Assembly: GCF_014207985.1 (NCBI RefSeq)
Contig: NZ_JACHMI010000001.1
Coordinates: forward strand, 7,361,001-7,425,000
DNA length: 64,000 bases
Origin: Nonomuraea rubra
GTDB lineage: Bacteria; Actinomycetota; Actinomycetes; Streptosporangiales; Streptosporangiaceae
Direction: 5' to 3'
How positions within the stretch are numbered: position 1 is the first letter of the stretch; every line of letters starts with the position of its first letter. The notes under the pieces were generated by a model that was given only the letters and a program-made list of their open reading frames with translations, did no database searches and was not told the DNA's origin. Below are positions 33,771 to 42,539 of the stretch, piece by piece. The translations under genes and the position numbers were made by a program.

Positions 33771-33793
33771 GCAAAGCCCGGAGATGGCTTTGC
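33771..33793. promoter_or_regulatory. Operator palindrome upstream of the sugar importer
   Basis: GCAAAGCC, seven bases, GGCTTTGC is a perfect 8-bp inverted repeat 17 bp upstream of the binding-protein start, in the divergent gap with the ROK regulator gene. A possible promoter for the importer on the minus strand (GTGACA, 18 bases, TATGTT, near 33828-33799) would place the palindrome at the transcription start, fitting repression by the ROK protein. Confidence 0.6.
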
Positions 33794-33907
33794 AGAAAAG
33801 TCAACATAGAGAAGAAGTGAGGTGCATGTCACTACCTGTGCACAGATTCCCCGGCGATTCGGTGATGTTAGTTTTGTGGTGAAGCCAAGAGAGGAAGGGT
33901 GGCGTTG

Positions 33908-35074
33908 ATGGCGGTTGGGCCCCGAAGATGGGGCGGCATGTGGGACGCCTTGCCCGACGCCGCCCGCTCCATCGTCAAGGAGCTGATCATCCACGGCCCG
34001 CAGTCCAGGACCGCGCTGGCCAGGACCCTGCACCTGTCCACCGGCAGCCTGACCCGGCTGACCAAGCCGCTGGTCGACGCGGGGCTCCTGGTCGAGGGCG
34101 AGGTGGTGCACGACCCCGTCAACGGCCGCCCGACCCGGCCGCTGGACGTGGCCGCCGCCGAGCACCGCTTCCTGGGGCTCAAGCTGACCGGGGACCGCGT
34201 GCACGCGGTCGTCACCGACCTGCGGGCCGGGGTGATCGCGGGCCGCGACGAGCCGATCACCGACCACAGCCCGGAGGCCGTGTGCCGCCAGGCGCGCGGG
34301 CTGCTGGACGCGCTGGCGGTGGGCCCGCCGGTGGGGGCAGGGATCACGCTCGGCGGCAACAACCGCGCCTCGGCGGGGGTCGGCGGCGAGCGGCTGGTGG
34401 ACGCGCCGTACCTGGGCTGGGAGCAGGTCGAGCTGAAACCGCTGATGGAGCGGGCGCTCGGCGTGCCGTGCGCGGTGGAGAACGACGTCGCGGCGCTGGC
34501 GCACCAGCACCACTGGTTCGGGCCCGGGCGCGGGCTGCGCGACTTCGCGCTGGTCACCATCGGGGCGGGCATCGGGTACGCGCTCATCGTGCACGACCAC
34601 CTGGTGGCCGCCTCGGAGGCGGATCTGGGCATGTTCGCGCACCTGGTGCTGCGTTCCGGCGGGCCGATGTGCCCGGAGGGGCATCGGGGGTGCGCGGCGG
34701 CGTACCTGTCGAGCGGGTCGATCGAGGCCGCCGCGGCGCTGGGGCTGCGGCGGGAGGTCGGCTACGACGAGGTCCTGCGGCTGGCGGCGGCCGGCGACCA
34801 GGTGTGCCTCACTCTCGTCCGCGAGGCCGCGCACGCCCTCGGCAGGCTCATCGCGCTGGTGGCGACGGTCTCCATGGTCAAGACCGTGGTCCTGGCGGGC
34901 GAGGGCGTGGAGCTGGCCCGCCTGGCCAAGGACGACCTGGACCGGGCCCTGGCCGCCGACCGGCGCGACGTGCCCGGCTCGGTGAACGTGGTCGTCGAGG
35001 CAGACGACTTCCGCGAGTGGGCCCGCGGCGGCGCCGTCGTCGCCATCCAGAGTTTCGTCACCGGCAGCGACTGA
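33908..35074 (+). CDS. ROK-family transcriptional regulator
   Basis: A 388-residue NagC/Xyl-type protein with a winged-helix at about 20-70 (T-A-L-A-R-T-L-H-L-S-T-G-S-L-T-R-L-T) and a ROK sugar-kinase-like domain (about 80-385) including I-G-A-G-I-G-Y-A and the zinc-type C-P-E-G-H-R-G-C-A. ATG 33908 lies eight bases after GAGGAAGGG; GTG 33899 is possible. It is divergent from the sugar importer with a palindrome between, so it most likely represses that importer until the sugar binds. Confidence 0.9.
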   Translation: MAVGPRRWGGMWDALPDAARSIVKELIIHGPQSRTALARTLHLSTGSLTRLTKPLVDAGLLVEGEVVHDPVNGRPTRPLDVAAAEHRFLGLKLTGDRVHAVVTDLRAGVIAGRDEPITDHSPEAVCRQARGLLDALAVGPPVGAGITLGGNNRASAGVGGERLVDAPYLGWEQVELKPLMERALGVPCAVENDVAALAHQHHWFGPGRGLRDFALVTIGAGIGYALIVHDHLVAASEADLGMFAHLVLRSGGPMCPEGHRGCAAAYLSSGSIEAAAALGLRREVGYDEVLRLAAAGDQVCLTLVREAAHALGRLIALVATVSMVKTVVLAGEGVELARLAKDDLDRALAADRRDVPGSVNVVVEADDFREWARGGAVVAIQSFVTGSD

Positions 35075-35098
35075 GGAGCCCGTGAAGCGGGCCGCCGG

Positions 35099-37111
35099 TC
35101 ACGCGCGGGTGCGCGCCATGAGCAGGGCGATGTCGTCCTCGGCGGGGCCGTCGCCCACGATGGTGCCGACCACGGCGGAGCACAGGCTCTCCAGCGTCGG
35201 CAGCCTCACCGCGCCGGCCAGGGCCGTGCCCAGCCTGGACATGCCCGCGTCGAGGTCGGCCTGGCGCGTCTCGATCAGGCCGTCGGTGTAGAGGGCGAGC
35301 ACGGTCCCGGCGGCCAGGTGGAGGTCGTACGACTCGAACGAGCCCAGCCCGAGGCCGATCGGGGTGCCGCTGGGCAGCTGCGGGAACGTCACCTCGCCCG
35401 CCGGGGACACCACCGCGGGCGGCGGGTGCCCGGCGGCGGCCATGGTGCAGCGCCGGGTGGCGGCGTCGTAGACCGCGTACAGGCAGGTGGCGCCCGTGAC
35501 GTCCAGATCGCCGCAGGCGTCCTCGGCCACCAGCCGGTCGAGGTGCGCGAGCAGCTCGTCCGGGGGCAGCTCCAGGTACGACAGCGTGCGCACGGCGGTG
35601 CGCAGCCGGCCCATGGTGGCGGCGGCGTTGATGCCGTGCCCGGTCACGTCGCCGACGACCAGGGCGATCCGGGCACCGGGCAGGCGGATGGCGTCGTACC
35701 AGTCGCCGCCGACGCCTTCGCGCCCGTCGGAGGGCAGGTAGCGGGAGGCCACCTCGACGGCGGTGCCGCCGCACAGGTCCCGCGGCAGCAGGTCCCGCTG
35801 CAGCGCCAGCGCGGTGGTGCGCTCGCGCGTGTACCGGCGCGCGTTGTCCAGGCTCAGCGCGGCCCGCGCGACCAGTTCCTCGGCCAGGACCAGGTCGTCC
35901 CTGGTGAACGGGGCCGGGTTGGCGTTGCGGACGAACACGGCCACGCCGAGGATGTCGCCGCGGGCCTCCAGCGGGACGATGATCAGCGTGTGCATGCCGG
36001 TGCCGTGGATGATCCGCGCCCGGTCCGGGTCCCGGGACAGCCAGCTGCTGGGCGACGTGTCCAGCACGGCCTCGAAGTGCGGCCGCCGCGTGGCCAGCAC
36101 CTCGGTGAACGGGGAGCCGGGCGGCACGAACACGGCCTCTCCGAGCGGCCACAGCGACTCCGGGACCCCGTCGTGGACCGAGGCCACGCCGGCCCGCCGG
36201 AAGACGGGGATGCTGGCCTCCGTGGCGACCAGCCGCTGCAGCGGCTCGGTGTCGGGCAGCGTCGCCTCGGACAGGTCGACGGTCACGTAGTCGGCCAGGA
36301 CCGGCACGGCCAGATCGGCCAGCTCCTGCGCGGTCTTCCTGATGTCGAGCGTGCTGCCGATGCGCACGCTGGCCTCGCGGAGCAGGGCCAGGCGGTCTCT
36401 CGCCCTGCTGTGGCTGATGTCCAGGGCCAGCGAGCAGACGCCCAGCGGCTGCCCGTCCAGGCCCTCCAGGCGGAACAGCGAGGTGGACAGCGTGCGTACC
36501 TCGCGCCCGTCGGGCGAGACCCAGCGGGCCTCGCGGTCGATCATGGGGGTGCCGTCGGCGATGACCCTGCGCATGGCGTCCTGCGCGGCCCCGGTGTCGA
36601 CGCCCGGGATGGGGTCCGACAGGCGGCGGCCGAGGTGGTAGTGGGGGAAGACGCTCTCCAGGTAGTTCGCGGCCGCGTTCAGCCAGACGCAGCGCAGGTC
36701 CCTGTCCCAGATGGCCATGGCGACGGGGAAGTGGCTGATGAGCGCCTCCAGCAGGGAGCCCGTGCCTCCGGACAGGTCGTCGGCGGCCGGGATGGCCGAG
36801 ACGAGCCAGGACTCCCCCGCCCTCGCGGTGTCCAGCGGGGCGATCTCGGCGCGTACGACGATCCCGCCGCCGTCCCGCCGCCGCAGCTCCACCAGCCCGG
36901 CCCTGGTGTCTCCCTCCCCTGGGGCGCGGTCCGGGGCGGCGGCGGCGGCGCCGGGCGGGAGCAGGGTCGTCACCGGGCGGCCGAGAATGTCGGCGGCCGG
37001 GTAGCCGGTGAGCTCCTCGGCGGCCCGGGTCCAGCCGATCATGACCCCCTCGCCGTCGATCACGGCGACCGCAGGGAACGCCCCTCTGGTGGCGCTGTCG
37101 GGTGCGCCCAT
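35099..37111 (-). CDS. PAS/GAF sensor with PP2C-type (SpoIIE-like) phosphatase domain
   Basis: A 670-residue soluble protein (703 if translation starts further upstream; ATG 37123 is also possible). Two PAS-like domains (about 10-90 and 115-235) are followed by a GAF domain (about 270-410) and a C-terminal PP2C/SpoIIE phosphatase (about 430-665) with metal motifs G-G-D-W-Y-D and V-G-D-V-T-G-H-G and a final E-D-D-I-A-L-L. Proteins of this type dephosphorylate anti-anti-sigma factors in partner-switching modules. A compatible RsbW-like ATPase lies nearby at 37903. Confidence 0.9.
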   Translation of the reverse strand: MGAPDSATRGAFPAVAVIDGEGVMIGWTRAAEELTGYPAADILGRPVTTLLPPGAAAAAPDRAPGEGDTRAGLVELRRRDGGGIVVRAEIAPLDTARAGESWLVSAIPAADDLSGGTGSLLEALISHFPVAMAIWDRDLRCVWLNAAANYLESVFPHYHLGRRLSDPIPGVDTGAAQDAMRRVIADGTPMIDREARWVSPDGREVRTLSTSLFRLEGLDGQPLGVCSLALDISHSRARDRLALLREASVRIGSTLDIRKTAQELADLAVPVLADYVTVDLSEATLPDTEPLQRLVATEASIPVFRRAGVASVHDGVPESLWPLGEAVFVPPGSPFTEVLATRRPHFEAVLDTSPSSWLSRDPDRARIIHGTGMHTLIIVPLEARGDILGVAVFVRNANPAPFTRDDLVLAEELVARAALSLDNARRYTRERTTALALQRDLLPRDLCGGTAVEVASRYLPSDGREGVGGDWYDAIRLPGARIALVVGDVTGHGINAAATMGRLRTAVRTLSYLELPPDELLAHLDRLVAEDACGDLDVTGATCLYAVYDAATRRCTMAAAGHPPPAVVSPAGEVTFPQLPSGTPIGLGLGSFESYDLHLAAGTVLALYTDGLIETRQADLDAGMSRLGTALAGAVRLPTLESLCSAVVGTIVGDGPAEDDIALLMARTRA

Positions 37112-37319
37112 GCTCTTCACCATCCGTGCTCGACATCGAGCCTCACCGAGCCCCAGAATAGCCGCGCCTACCTGCGACAACCCTCCCTTGACCAAGCCTT
37201 GCCCCGACATGTGCGGATACGCGGAGGGATGTCGGCGGCGCCCGACCTGTCACGCAGGATTGGCGGCCCCTTCATTCCTCATTCGCGAACGAGGTCGCGC
37301 CCGGGGCGACCATCCGGAC

Positions 37320-37800
37320 ATGCGCATCGTGCGGCTGGCCGACTTCGTCACTCCCTCGTCCGGCGGCCTCCGCGTCGCCCTCGACTGCTGCCGTGGGCCG
37401 AGTTCCTGGGGCCGCGCACGGGGGCGGGGCTGGCGGAGGCGGTCGCCTCGTTCGGCGTGTTCGTGCACACGGGGTGAACGAGACGTTCTGCCAGGCGGTG
37501 CAGGAGGCGCTCGCCTCGGGTGTCCCGGTGGTCGCGCCGGCGGCCGGCGGGCCGATCGACCTCGTCCGGCCCGGGCTCAACGGCCTGCTCCACCCGCCGG
37601 ACGACCCGCCGGGGCTGCGCGCCGCCGTGGCCCTCCTCGCCGCGGACGCGTCCCCGCGCGCCCGCATGGGCCTGGCGGCGCGGGAGCCGGTCGCCGGGCG
37701 CGCCTGGCCGGCGGTGTGCGCGGAGCTGCTGGCCCACTACCGCGACGTCCTGACCCCCGCTTCCGGCGAACGCGCGGCGGACGTCATCGCGGAGACCTGA
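37320..37800 (+). pseudogene. Wreck of a GT4 (MgtA/PimB-type) glycosyltransferase
   Basis: ATG 37320 opens the family's usual N-terminus M-R-I-V-R-L-A-D-F-V-T-P-S-S-G-G-L-R. After about 20 codons the sequence jumps, in another frame, to L-P-W-A-E-F-L-G and the C-terminal nucleotide-sugar domain, with a second frame change near 37470-37477 before N-E-T-F-C-Q-A-V-Q-E-A-L-A-S-G-V-P-V-V. About 200 codons of the middle are missing. The remaining domain has the E-x7-E-like pattern but cannot be translated as one chain. Clearly a decayed gene. Confidence 0.85.
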
Positions 37801-37902
37801 CCAGCCGCAACCGGACGGGACGCTCGACGTTTGCGGATCTCCAGCGGGGAAAGCTGGAACAGGGCCCGCGGATCCTCCCGGCCCTCGGCGGGCAGAACGG
37901 TC

Positions 37903-38346
37903 ATGGTCTTCGAGTTCGAACTACGGTGTCCCATCACGGCCGACCTCGGCCTGATCAGGGATCTGGTACGCCTGCACGGCCGCCACAGCGGCCTTCCCGA
38001 CCGGCGGCTCGAGGATCTGGTGCTGGCCGTGAACGAGGCGGTCACCAACGTGCTGGACCACGGCGGCAAGGCGGGCCTCGTCACCGCTCGCGCCGCCCGC
38101 GGCCAGATCGTCGTGGACGTGCTCGACTTCGGCGGCCTGCTGACCCACGACCACCTCGCCGCGGCCGAGCTCGACCGCACCGCCACGCACGGCTACGGCC
38201 TGTGGATGATCCAGCACCTGTGCGACGAGGTCGCGCTGGAGCGCAGCGAGCGGGGCTCCCTGCTGAGCCTGCGGGTACGCGGCAGGAGCCCGGCGGACGG
38301 CACGGCCCCGCGCGAGACCAGGTGCCTGGAGCCGATCGGCGGCTGA
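37903..38346 (+). CDS. RsbW-like anti-sigma-factor serine kinase ATPase
   Basis: A 147-residue GHKL ATPase with the N box E-A-V-T-N-V-L-D-H-G-G near residue 45, the G1 box D-V-L-D-F-G-G, and the G2 box H-G-Y-G-L-W-M-I. No sensor or membrane domain. Such single-domain proteins bind sigma factors or phosphorylate antagonists. ATG 37903 is chosen because the conserved region starts there. The PP2C protein at 35099 is a possible functional partner, though on the other strand. Confidence 0.87.
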   Translation: MVFEFELRCPITADLGLIRDLVRLHGRHSGLPDRRLEDLVLAVNEAVTNVLDHGGKAGLVTARAARGQIVVDVLDFGGLLTHDHLAAAELDRTATHGYGLWMIQHLCDEVALERSERGSLLSLRVRGRSPADGTAPRETRCLEPIGG

Positions 38347-38381
38347 TCGCCGCCGCGTTGATCCAGAGCTAGGTTCGACGT

Positions 38382-39068
38382 ATGCGGAACACAGGAACGG
38401 GCCCCGGCCCGATCACCCCCGACGGATCCCCCGTCGAGTTCTACAGCAGGCTCAGGGCCGGCGACGAGCCCGGGATCGTCGCGCAGGTGACCCCGCCCGG
38501 CGGCTCGGTGCTGGAGCTGGGCTCCGGCGTCGGCAGGGTCACCCACCCGCTGCTCGACCTGGGCTTCGACGTGGTGGCCGTGGACGAGTCGCCCGAGATG
38601 CTGGCGCGGGTGCGCGGCACCCGCACGGTCGCCGCCCGGGTGCAGGAGCTGCGGCTCGGCGAACGGTTCGACACGGTGATGCTGGCCTCCCAGCTCGTGA
38701 ACACCCCGGAGGACACCGCCCGGCACGCGCTGCTGGCGGCCTGCGCGCGGCACGTCAAGCGGGGCGGCGCGGTGCTGATCCAGTGGATGCCCGCCGAGGC
38801 GCACGACCGCTGGCACGTGGGCATGGGCCGGCAGGACGGCGACGTCACGATCACGATGGCGGCCGTCGAGGAGGTGTCCCCCGGCCTCTTCCACGCGACC
38901 ATGCGCTACACGTACGGCAGCGACGGCGGGGAGCAGGTGTGGACCCAGTCGTTCTCCTCCAGGCGGCTCACCGACGGGGAGCTGGCCCTCGCGCTGGAGG
39001 CCGAGGGGCTGCGGCTGGACCGGTTCCTCACCGAGGACCGTACGTGGGTGGTGGCCGTCCCCGCCTGA
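38382..39068 (+). CDS. Class I SAM-dependent methyltransferase
   Basis: A 228-residue Rossmann methyltransferase with motif I V-L-E-L-G-S-G-V-G-R near residue 43 and the acidic strand end V-V-A-V-D-E-S near residue 65. Substrate unknown. The start appears leaderless: TAGGTT stands six bases before ATG 38382 and no ribosome site is present. It precedes the nuclease/helicase operon but is separated from it by an 84-bp gap holding a separate promoter. Confidence 0.85.
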   Translation: MRNTGTGPGPITPDGSPVEFYSRLRAGDEPGIVAQVTPPGGSVLELGSGVGRVTHPLLDLGFDVVAVDESPEMLARVRGTRTVAARVQELRLGERFDTVMLASQLVNTPEDTARHALLAACARHVKRGGAVLIQWMPAEAHDRWHVGMGRQDGDVTITMAAVEEVSPGLFHATMRYTYGSDGGEQVWTQSFSSRRLTDGELALALEAEGLRLDRFLTEDRTWVVAVPA

Positions 39069-39106
39069 TCACCGCCCCGGGCGCCTTTACGACGTAGATC
39101 CAATTG

Positions 39107-39146
39107 TTCCAGAAATACTGGAAAATGCTGGGACGGCTGGTACAGT
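39107..39146 (+). promoter_or_regulatory. Operator palindrome and leaderless promoter of the nuclease/helicase operon
   Basis: TTCCAG-AAATA-CTGGAA (39107-39123) is a perfect 6-bp inverted repeat. Its right arm coincides with the -35 position of a promoter whose -10, TACAGT (39141-39146), is exactly six bases before ATG 39153. Repression and induction by an unknown regulator are suggested. It is not the actinobacterial LexA box (GAAC-N4-GTTC). Confidence 0.55.
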
Positions 39147-39152
39147 CGCGCC

Positions 39153-39923
39153 ATGAGTGACCGGCTGGACGATCTCGAACGGCGGATCGACGAGCTGCGG
39201 GCCGGCGTGCGCAAGGCGATGCGGGTCAGGGACGGCGCGACCGCCCGCGTCCTGCGTGCCGAGCTGCGCAGCGCGGAGCGCGCCTGGGACGCCCTGGTCA
39301 GCGGCCGCCCGCCGCAGGCCAAGGAGGAGCCGCCGAAGCTGGTCACCGTGCGCGAGCAGGTGCATCAGGGGCTGCGGCTCCTGGGGGCGGCCGCCCAGCC
39401 CAGGCTGATCGTGGCCGTCAGCGACGCGTTCTTCGGCGGCACGATCCGCAGCAGCCAGCTCACCAGCCTGCGCAGGGACGAGGAGCGCTCGTTCCGGTCC
39501 TCGCCGTTCGGGCGCCCGTACTACCTGTCCGCGGCGCTCACCGACCGCCTCTCCCCCGCCCGCGGCCTGCTCACGCTCAGCACCTGGCCGCTGGAGCGGC
39601 GCGTGGTCGGCCCGCTCAGCCCCCGCGTCGACTTCCTCACGTGCGCCATCGCCATCGCGGAACGGGACCCGGACGACGAGCGGGCGCTGCGCTTACTGGT
39701 CAGGATGGCCAGGAACATCCCCGGCGCCACCGACGGCACCCTCGGCCCGCCCGACCCCGCGCGAGTGGCCGCGGCGGCCCGCGCGGAGCTGCGCGTGCAC
39801 GCCGATCGCGACACGCGGGATCGCGCCGAGCTGGCAGAACGCGCCACCGCGCAGCTCGGTGACGCCGCGCGGCTGTTCGGCGCCGCTACGCTGAGCACGA
39901 TCAAGAAGGAGAAGGCCAAGTGA
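39153..39923 (+). CDS. Unknown protein, first gene of nuclease/helicase operon
   Basis: A 256-residue soluble protein. Residues about 1-50 are a charged coiled coil (L-D-D-L-E-R-R-I-D-E-L-R). Residues about 65-115 look like a winged-helix (V-R-E-Q-V-H-Q-G-L-R-L-L, then L-I-V-A-V-S-D-A-F-F-G-G-T-I, R-S-S-Q-L-T-S-L-R-R-D-E). The C-terminal part is helical. I do not recognise the family. It begins leaderless behind the palindromic promoter and overlaps the nuclease gene by 4 bp (GTGA), so it is a constant partner; DNA binding or sensing is a guess from the winged-helix-like part. Confidence 0.75.
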   Translation: MSDRLDDLERRIDELRAGVRKAMRVRDGATARVLRAELRSAERAWDALVSGRPPQAKEEPPKLVTVREQVHQGLRLLGAAAQPRLIVAVSDAFFGGTIRSSQLTSLRRDEERSFRSSPFGRPYYLSAALTDRLSPARGLLTLSTWPLERRVVGPLSPRVDFLTCAIAIAERDPDDERALRLLVRMARNIPGATDGTLGPPDPARVAAAARAELRVHADRDTRDRAELAERATAQLGDAARLFGAATLSTIKKEKAK

Positions 39924-41050
39924 GCGGCTTGAAGCGCGAAGGCGACCACGTGTACCGGCTGGAGGCGCTGCGGGGCACCACGCCGCAGCAGCCGCACGAC
40001 GCGCGCGCCATCGCGGCCCTGGCCGCGAACCCCGGCTGCACCCGCCGCGCCCTCATGGACGGCGCCGGCATCGCCAAGGACGCCGCCGCCCGGCACCTCG
40101 GGTTCCCCGCGCCGTTCGGCCAGTCGCCGTTCGCGATCACGCGCGGCAACATGTTCGAGGCGCTGGTCAAGGCCGATGGCTGCGCGGAGCTGCTGCGCAT
40201 GCTGCGCGAGGTGCTCGGCCTGCCCGTCGCCGAGGTCGCCTACCACGACGTGGAGAACGTCGGCGCCCACCTGCGCCACGCGCACACCAGGGCGCTGTTC
40301 GACCGGGCGGCGCGCGAGGGCCAGGACGCCGGCACCCTGTACGACCATCCGCTGCTCAGCCTGCAGATCGCCGGCCACACCGCGTACCTGGAGCCGGACG
40401 TGGTGGCCTTCCAGCTCGGCGGGCGCTTCCACATCGTGGAGATCAAGTCGTTCGCGGTGATCGACGGGCAGGCCGACCCGGCGGCCGTCGCGGCGGCCGC
40501 GCGGCAGGCGGCGGTGTACGTGCTGGCGCTGCGCAACCTGCTGGCGGAGCTGGGCCACGACCCGCTGCAGGTCTCCCACGACGTGGTGCTGGTCTGCCCG
40601 GAGAACTTCGCGAACCGGCCGGTCGCGACGCTCGTGGACGTGCGCAAGCAGCTCGCGGTGCTGCGCCGCCAGCTCGCCCGCATGACGGCGCTCGACCGGC
40701 TGCTCGACGGGCTGCCGGACGACCTCACCTTCGACCTGCGGCCCGACGAGGACGGCCGGCCGACCAGGCCGGTGGCCGAGCTGGCCGACGCGCTGCACAG
40801 GACCACCGCCCGGTACGCGCCCGACTGCCTGTCCACGTGCGACCTGTGCTTCTTCTGCCGCGACGAGGCCCGGCAGGAGGGCGCGTCCGACCTGCTGGGG
40901 CGGCAGGTGCGCGACGAGCTGGGCGGGGTCGCCTCGGTGGCCGAGGCGCTGGGCCTGGCCGACGGGTCCCGCGACCCGGCCGAGGGCCAGGAGGAGATCG
41001 CCCGGCTGCTCCGCAACGCCGAACGCCTGCGCAGGGAGTGCCTGAATTGA
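39920..41050 (+). CDS. Cas4/RecB-like PD-(D/E)XK nuclease
   Basis: A 376-residue protein with the core of the PD-(D/E)XK nuclease fold: Asp160 (L-E-P-D-V-V), Glu174-x-Lys176 (V-E-I-K-S-F), and a Q196-x3-Y200 motif as in RecB/Cas4. A C-terminal Cys cluster, Cys303, Cys307, Cys310 and Cys313, with an N-terminal Cys40, could hold an iron-sulfur cluster like that of Cas4, AddB and Dna2. It has no helicase domain of its own; the SF1 helicase two genes downstream would supply it, mirroring Dna2 split in two. Not next to any CRISPR array. Function unproved. Confidence 0.78.
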   Translation: MSGLKREGDHVYRLEALRGTTPQQPHDARAIAALAANPGCTRRALMDGAGIAKDAAARHLGFPAPFGQSPFAITRGNMFEALVKADGCAELLRMLREVLGLPVAEVAYHDVENVGAHLRHAHTRALFDRAAREGQDAGTLYDHPLLSLQIAGHTAYLEPDVVAFQLGGRFHIVEIKSFAVIDGQADPAAVAAAARQAAVYVLALRNLLAELGHDPLQVSHDVVLVCPENFANRPVATLVDVRKQLAVLRRQLARMTALDRLLDGLPDDLTFDLRPDEDGRPTRPVAELADALHRTTARYAPDCLSTCDLCFFCRDEARQEGASDLLGRQVRDELGGVASVAEALGLADGSRDPAEGQEEIARLLRNAERLRRECLN

Positions 41051-41099
41051 GCCCGCCGCCGAAGCCGCCGACCGCCCGCCCGTCGCGGAGACGCCCGAC

Positions 41100-42539
41100 A
41101 TGAGCCTGCTGACCTCGCTTGCCCGGCTGCGCGCCCTGGACGAGGGTGTCGCGCAGCCCGTCGCGACCGTCAGGCACTGCCACCTGTCCGAGCGTCCCAT
41201 GGTGTTCATCCCGCTGAAGCTGTCGGGCGAGGCCGCCGCGCCGCTGGCCGCGATGCTCGGCACCGACCGGGACCGGCCGCGGCTGCTCGTGGTCACCCAG
41301 CCGCGCAACCGCGACCTGCGCTTCGCCTGGGCCGCCGAGGTGGCCGGGGTGCTGCTGCCGTACATCGAGGGCTTCACGAACGACACCGAGACGGTGGAGC
41401 GCAAGAACGCCGACCCGTACGAGCGGGCGATCGACGCGCCGCAGCTCATCGTCCCGAACCAGGGTGGCGTGGCCTTCACCCGGCTGCTCGGCCGCTCGAC
41501 CCGCTTCCGCCGCACCGACGGCCCCTACCCGGTGCCCGAGTCGGTGCCGCTGCTCGGGCGGTGGCTGACGTATCTCGGGGAGCGGGCGGCGTACCCGGGC
41601 TCGTCGCTGATGCTGGCCGCGACCGAGGAGCTGGGCCGCCACTGGGCCAGCGGGCAGAGCTCGCTGGAGGACGCGAACCTGGCCGCGCTGCTGGCCTGGA
41701 TCACCACGGGGCCGAGCGACGAGGCCGAGGACCCGCTGGTCTGGCCGCCCGCCGGCCCGGCCACCGACCCCGGATTCGACGCGGAGGTGCTGGCCCCGGC
41801 GATGGACAGCGAGTCGCCCGAACTCCTCACCGGGCGCATGACCGAGACGCTGCGTACCCAGCTGGAGCCCACGTGGCGGCTCATGTGGCAGGCGATCGAC
41901 CTGCTGGCCGGCCTGCCGGCGGGCGCGAGCGTGGCGCAGCGGTGGGAGCAGGACCGCGGCTCGTTCAGCGGCATGGCGGTGCACATCGCCGAGGGCGCGC
42001 CGCCGCAGGCGCGGCGCGACGGCGCGGTCGCCGCCGCCGCCAGGCTGGCCCGCATGGAACGCGCCCAGGCCGCCTACGACGTGCAGCGCGCCTACGACGA
42101 CCCCCTGGTGATGGCCGAGTACCGGCTGACCGGCGAGGCGTTCGCGGGCGAGGTGATCGAGACGGTGCCCGACAACACCGAGGGCGAGGGCCGCTCGCGC
42201 AAGCTCCGCCCGCTGGTGGTGATCAAGACCGACGATCCCGTACGGCTGCCGCCCGGCACCTCGCTCGGCACCCCGCAGCGCCGCGGCCAGGGCGCGGAGC
42301 TGGTCGAGGCCGCCGAGGGCCTGGTCACCCTCAAGATCACCAAAGGCATGGGCCGGGGCAAGACGGCGGCGCCCGGCGCGGTGCCCGAGGTCGGCGAGCG
42401 GGTCTGCTACACCTCGCTGACCGACGACTTCCAGGGCTCGCCCGCCCTGCCGGAGCCCGAGGCCACGCCGTGGACGCACGGCGGCCCGCCGCAGGAGTAC
42501 GTGCCCGACGACGAGGACGCCCAGGAGGAGTGGTCGTGA
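41100..42539 (+). CDS. Unknown 479-residue protein in nuclease/helicase operon
   Basis: No recognised domain. The N-terminal half is alpha/beta (M-V-F-I-P-L-K-L-S-G near residue 35, R-L-L-V-V-T-Q-P-R-N-R-D-L near residue 60). The middle is helical and the C-terminal 120 residues are beta-rich (V-V-I-K-T-D-D, then G-E-R-V-C-Y-T-S-L), followed by an acidic tail E-D-A-Q-E-E. No transmembrane segment, no signal. It follows the nuclease gene by 49 bp and overlaps the helicase gene by 4 bp, so it is probably part of one complex. Confidence 0.75.
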   Translation: MSLLTSLARLRALDEGVAQPVATVRHCHLSERPMVFIPLKLSGEAAAPLAAMLGTDRDRPRLLVVTQPRNRDLRFAWAAEVAGVLLPYIEGFTNDTETVERKNADPYERAIDAPQLIVPNQGGVAFTRLLGRSTRFRRTDGPYPVPESVPLLGRWLTYLGERAAYPGSSLMLAATEELGRHWASGQSSLEDANLAALLAWITTGPSDEAEDPLVWPPAGPATDPGFDAEVLAPAMDSESPELLTGRMTETLRTQLEPTWRLMWQAIDLLAGLPAGASVAQRWEQDRGSFSGMAVHIAEGAPPQARRDGAVAAAARLARMERAQAAYDVQRAYDDPLVMAEYRLTGEAFAGEVIETVPDNTEGEGRSRKLRPLVVIKTDDPVRLPPGTSLGTPQRRGQGAELVEAAEGLVTLKITKGMGRGKTAAPGAVPEVGERVCYTSLTDDFQGSPALPEPEATPWTHGGPPQEYVPDDEDAQEEWS

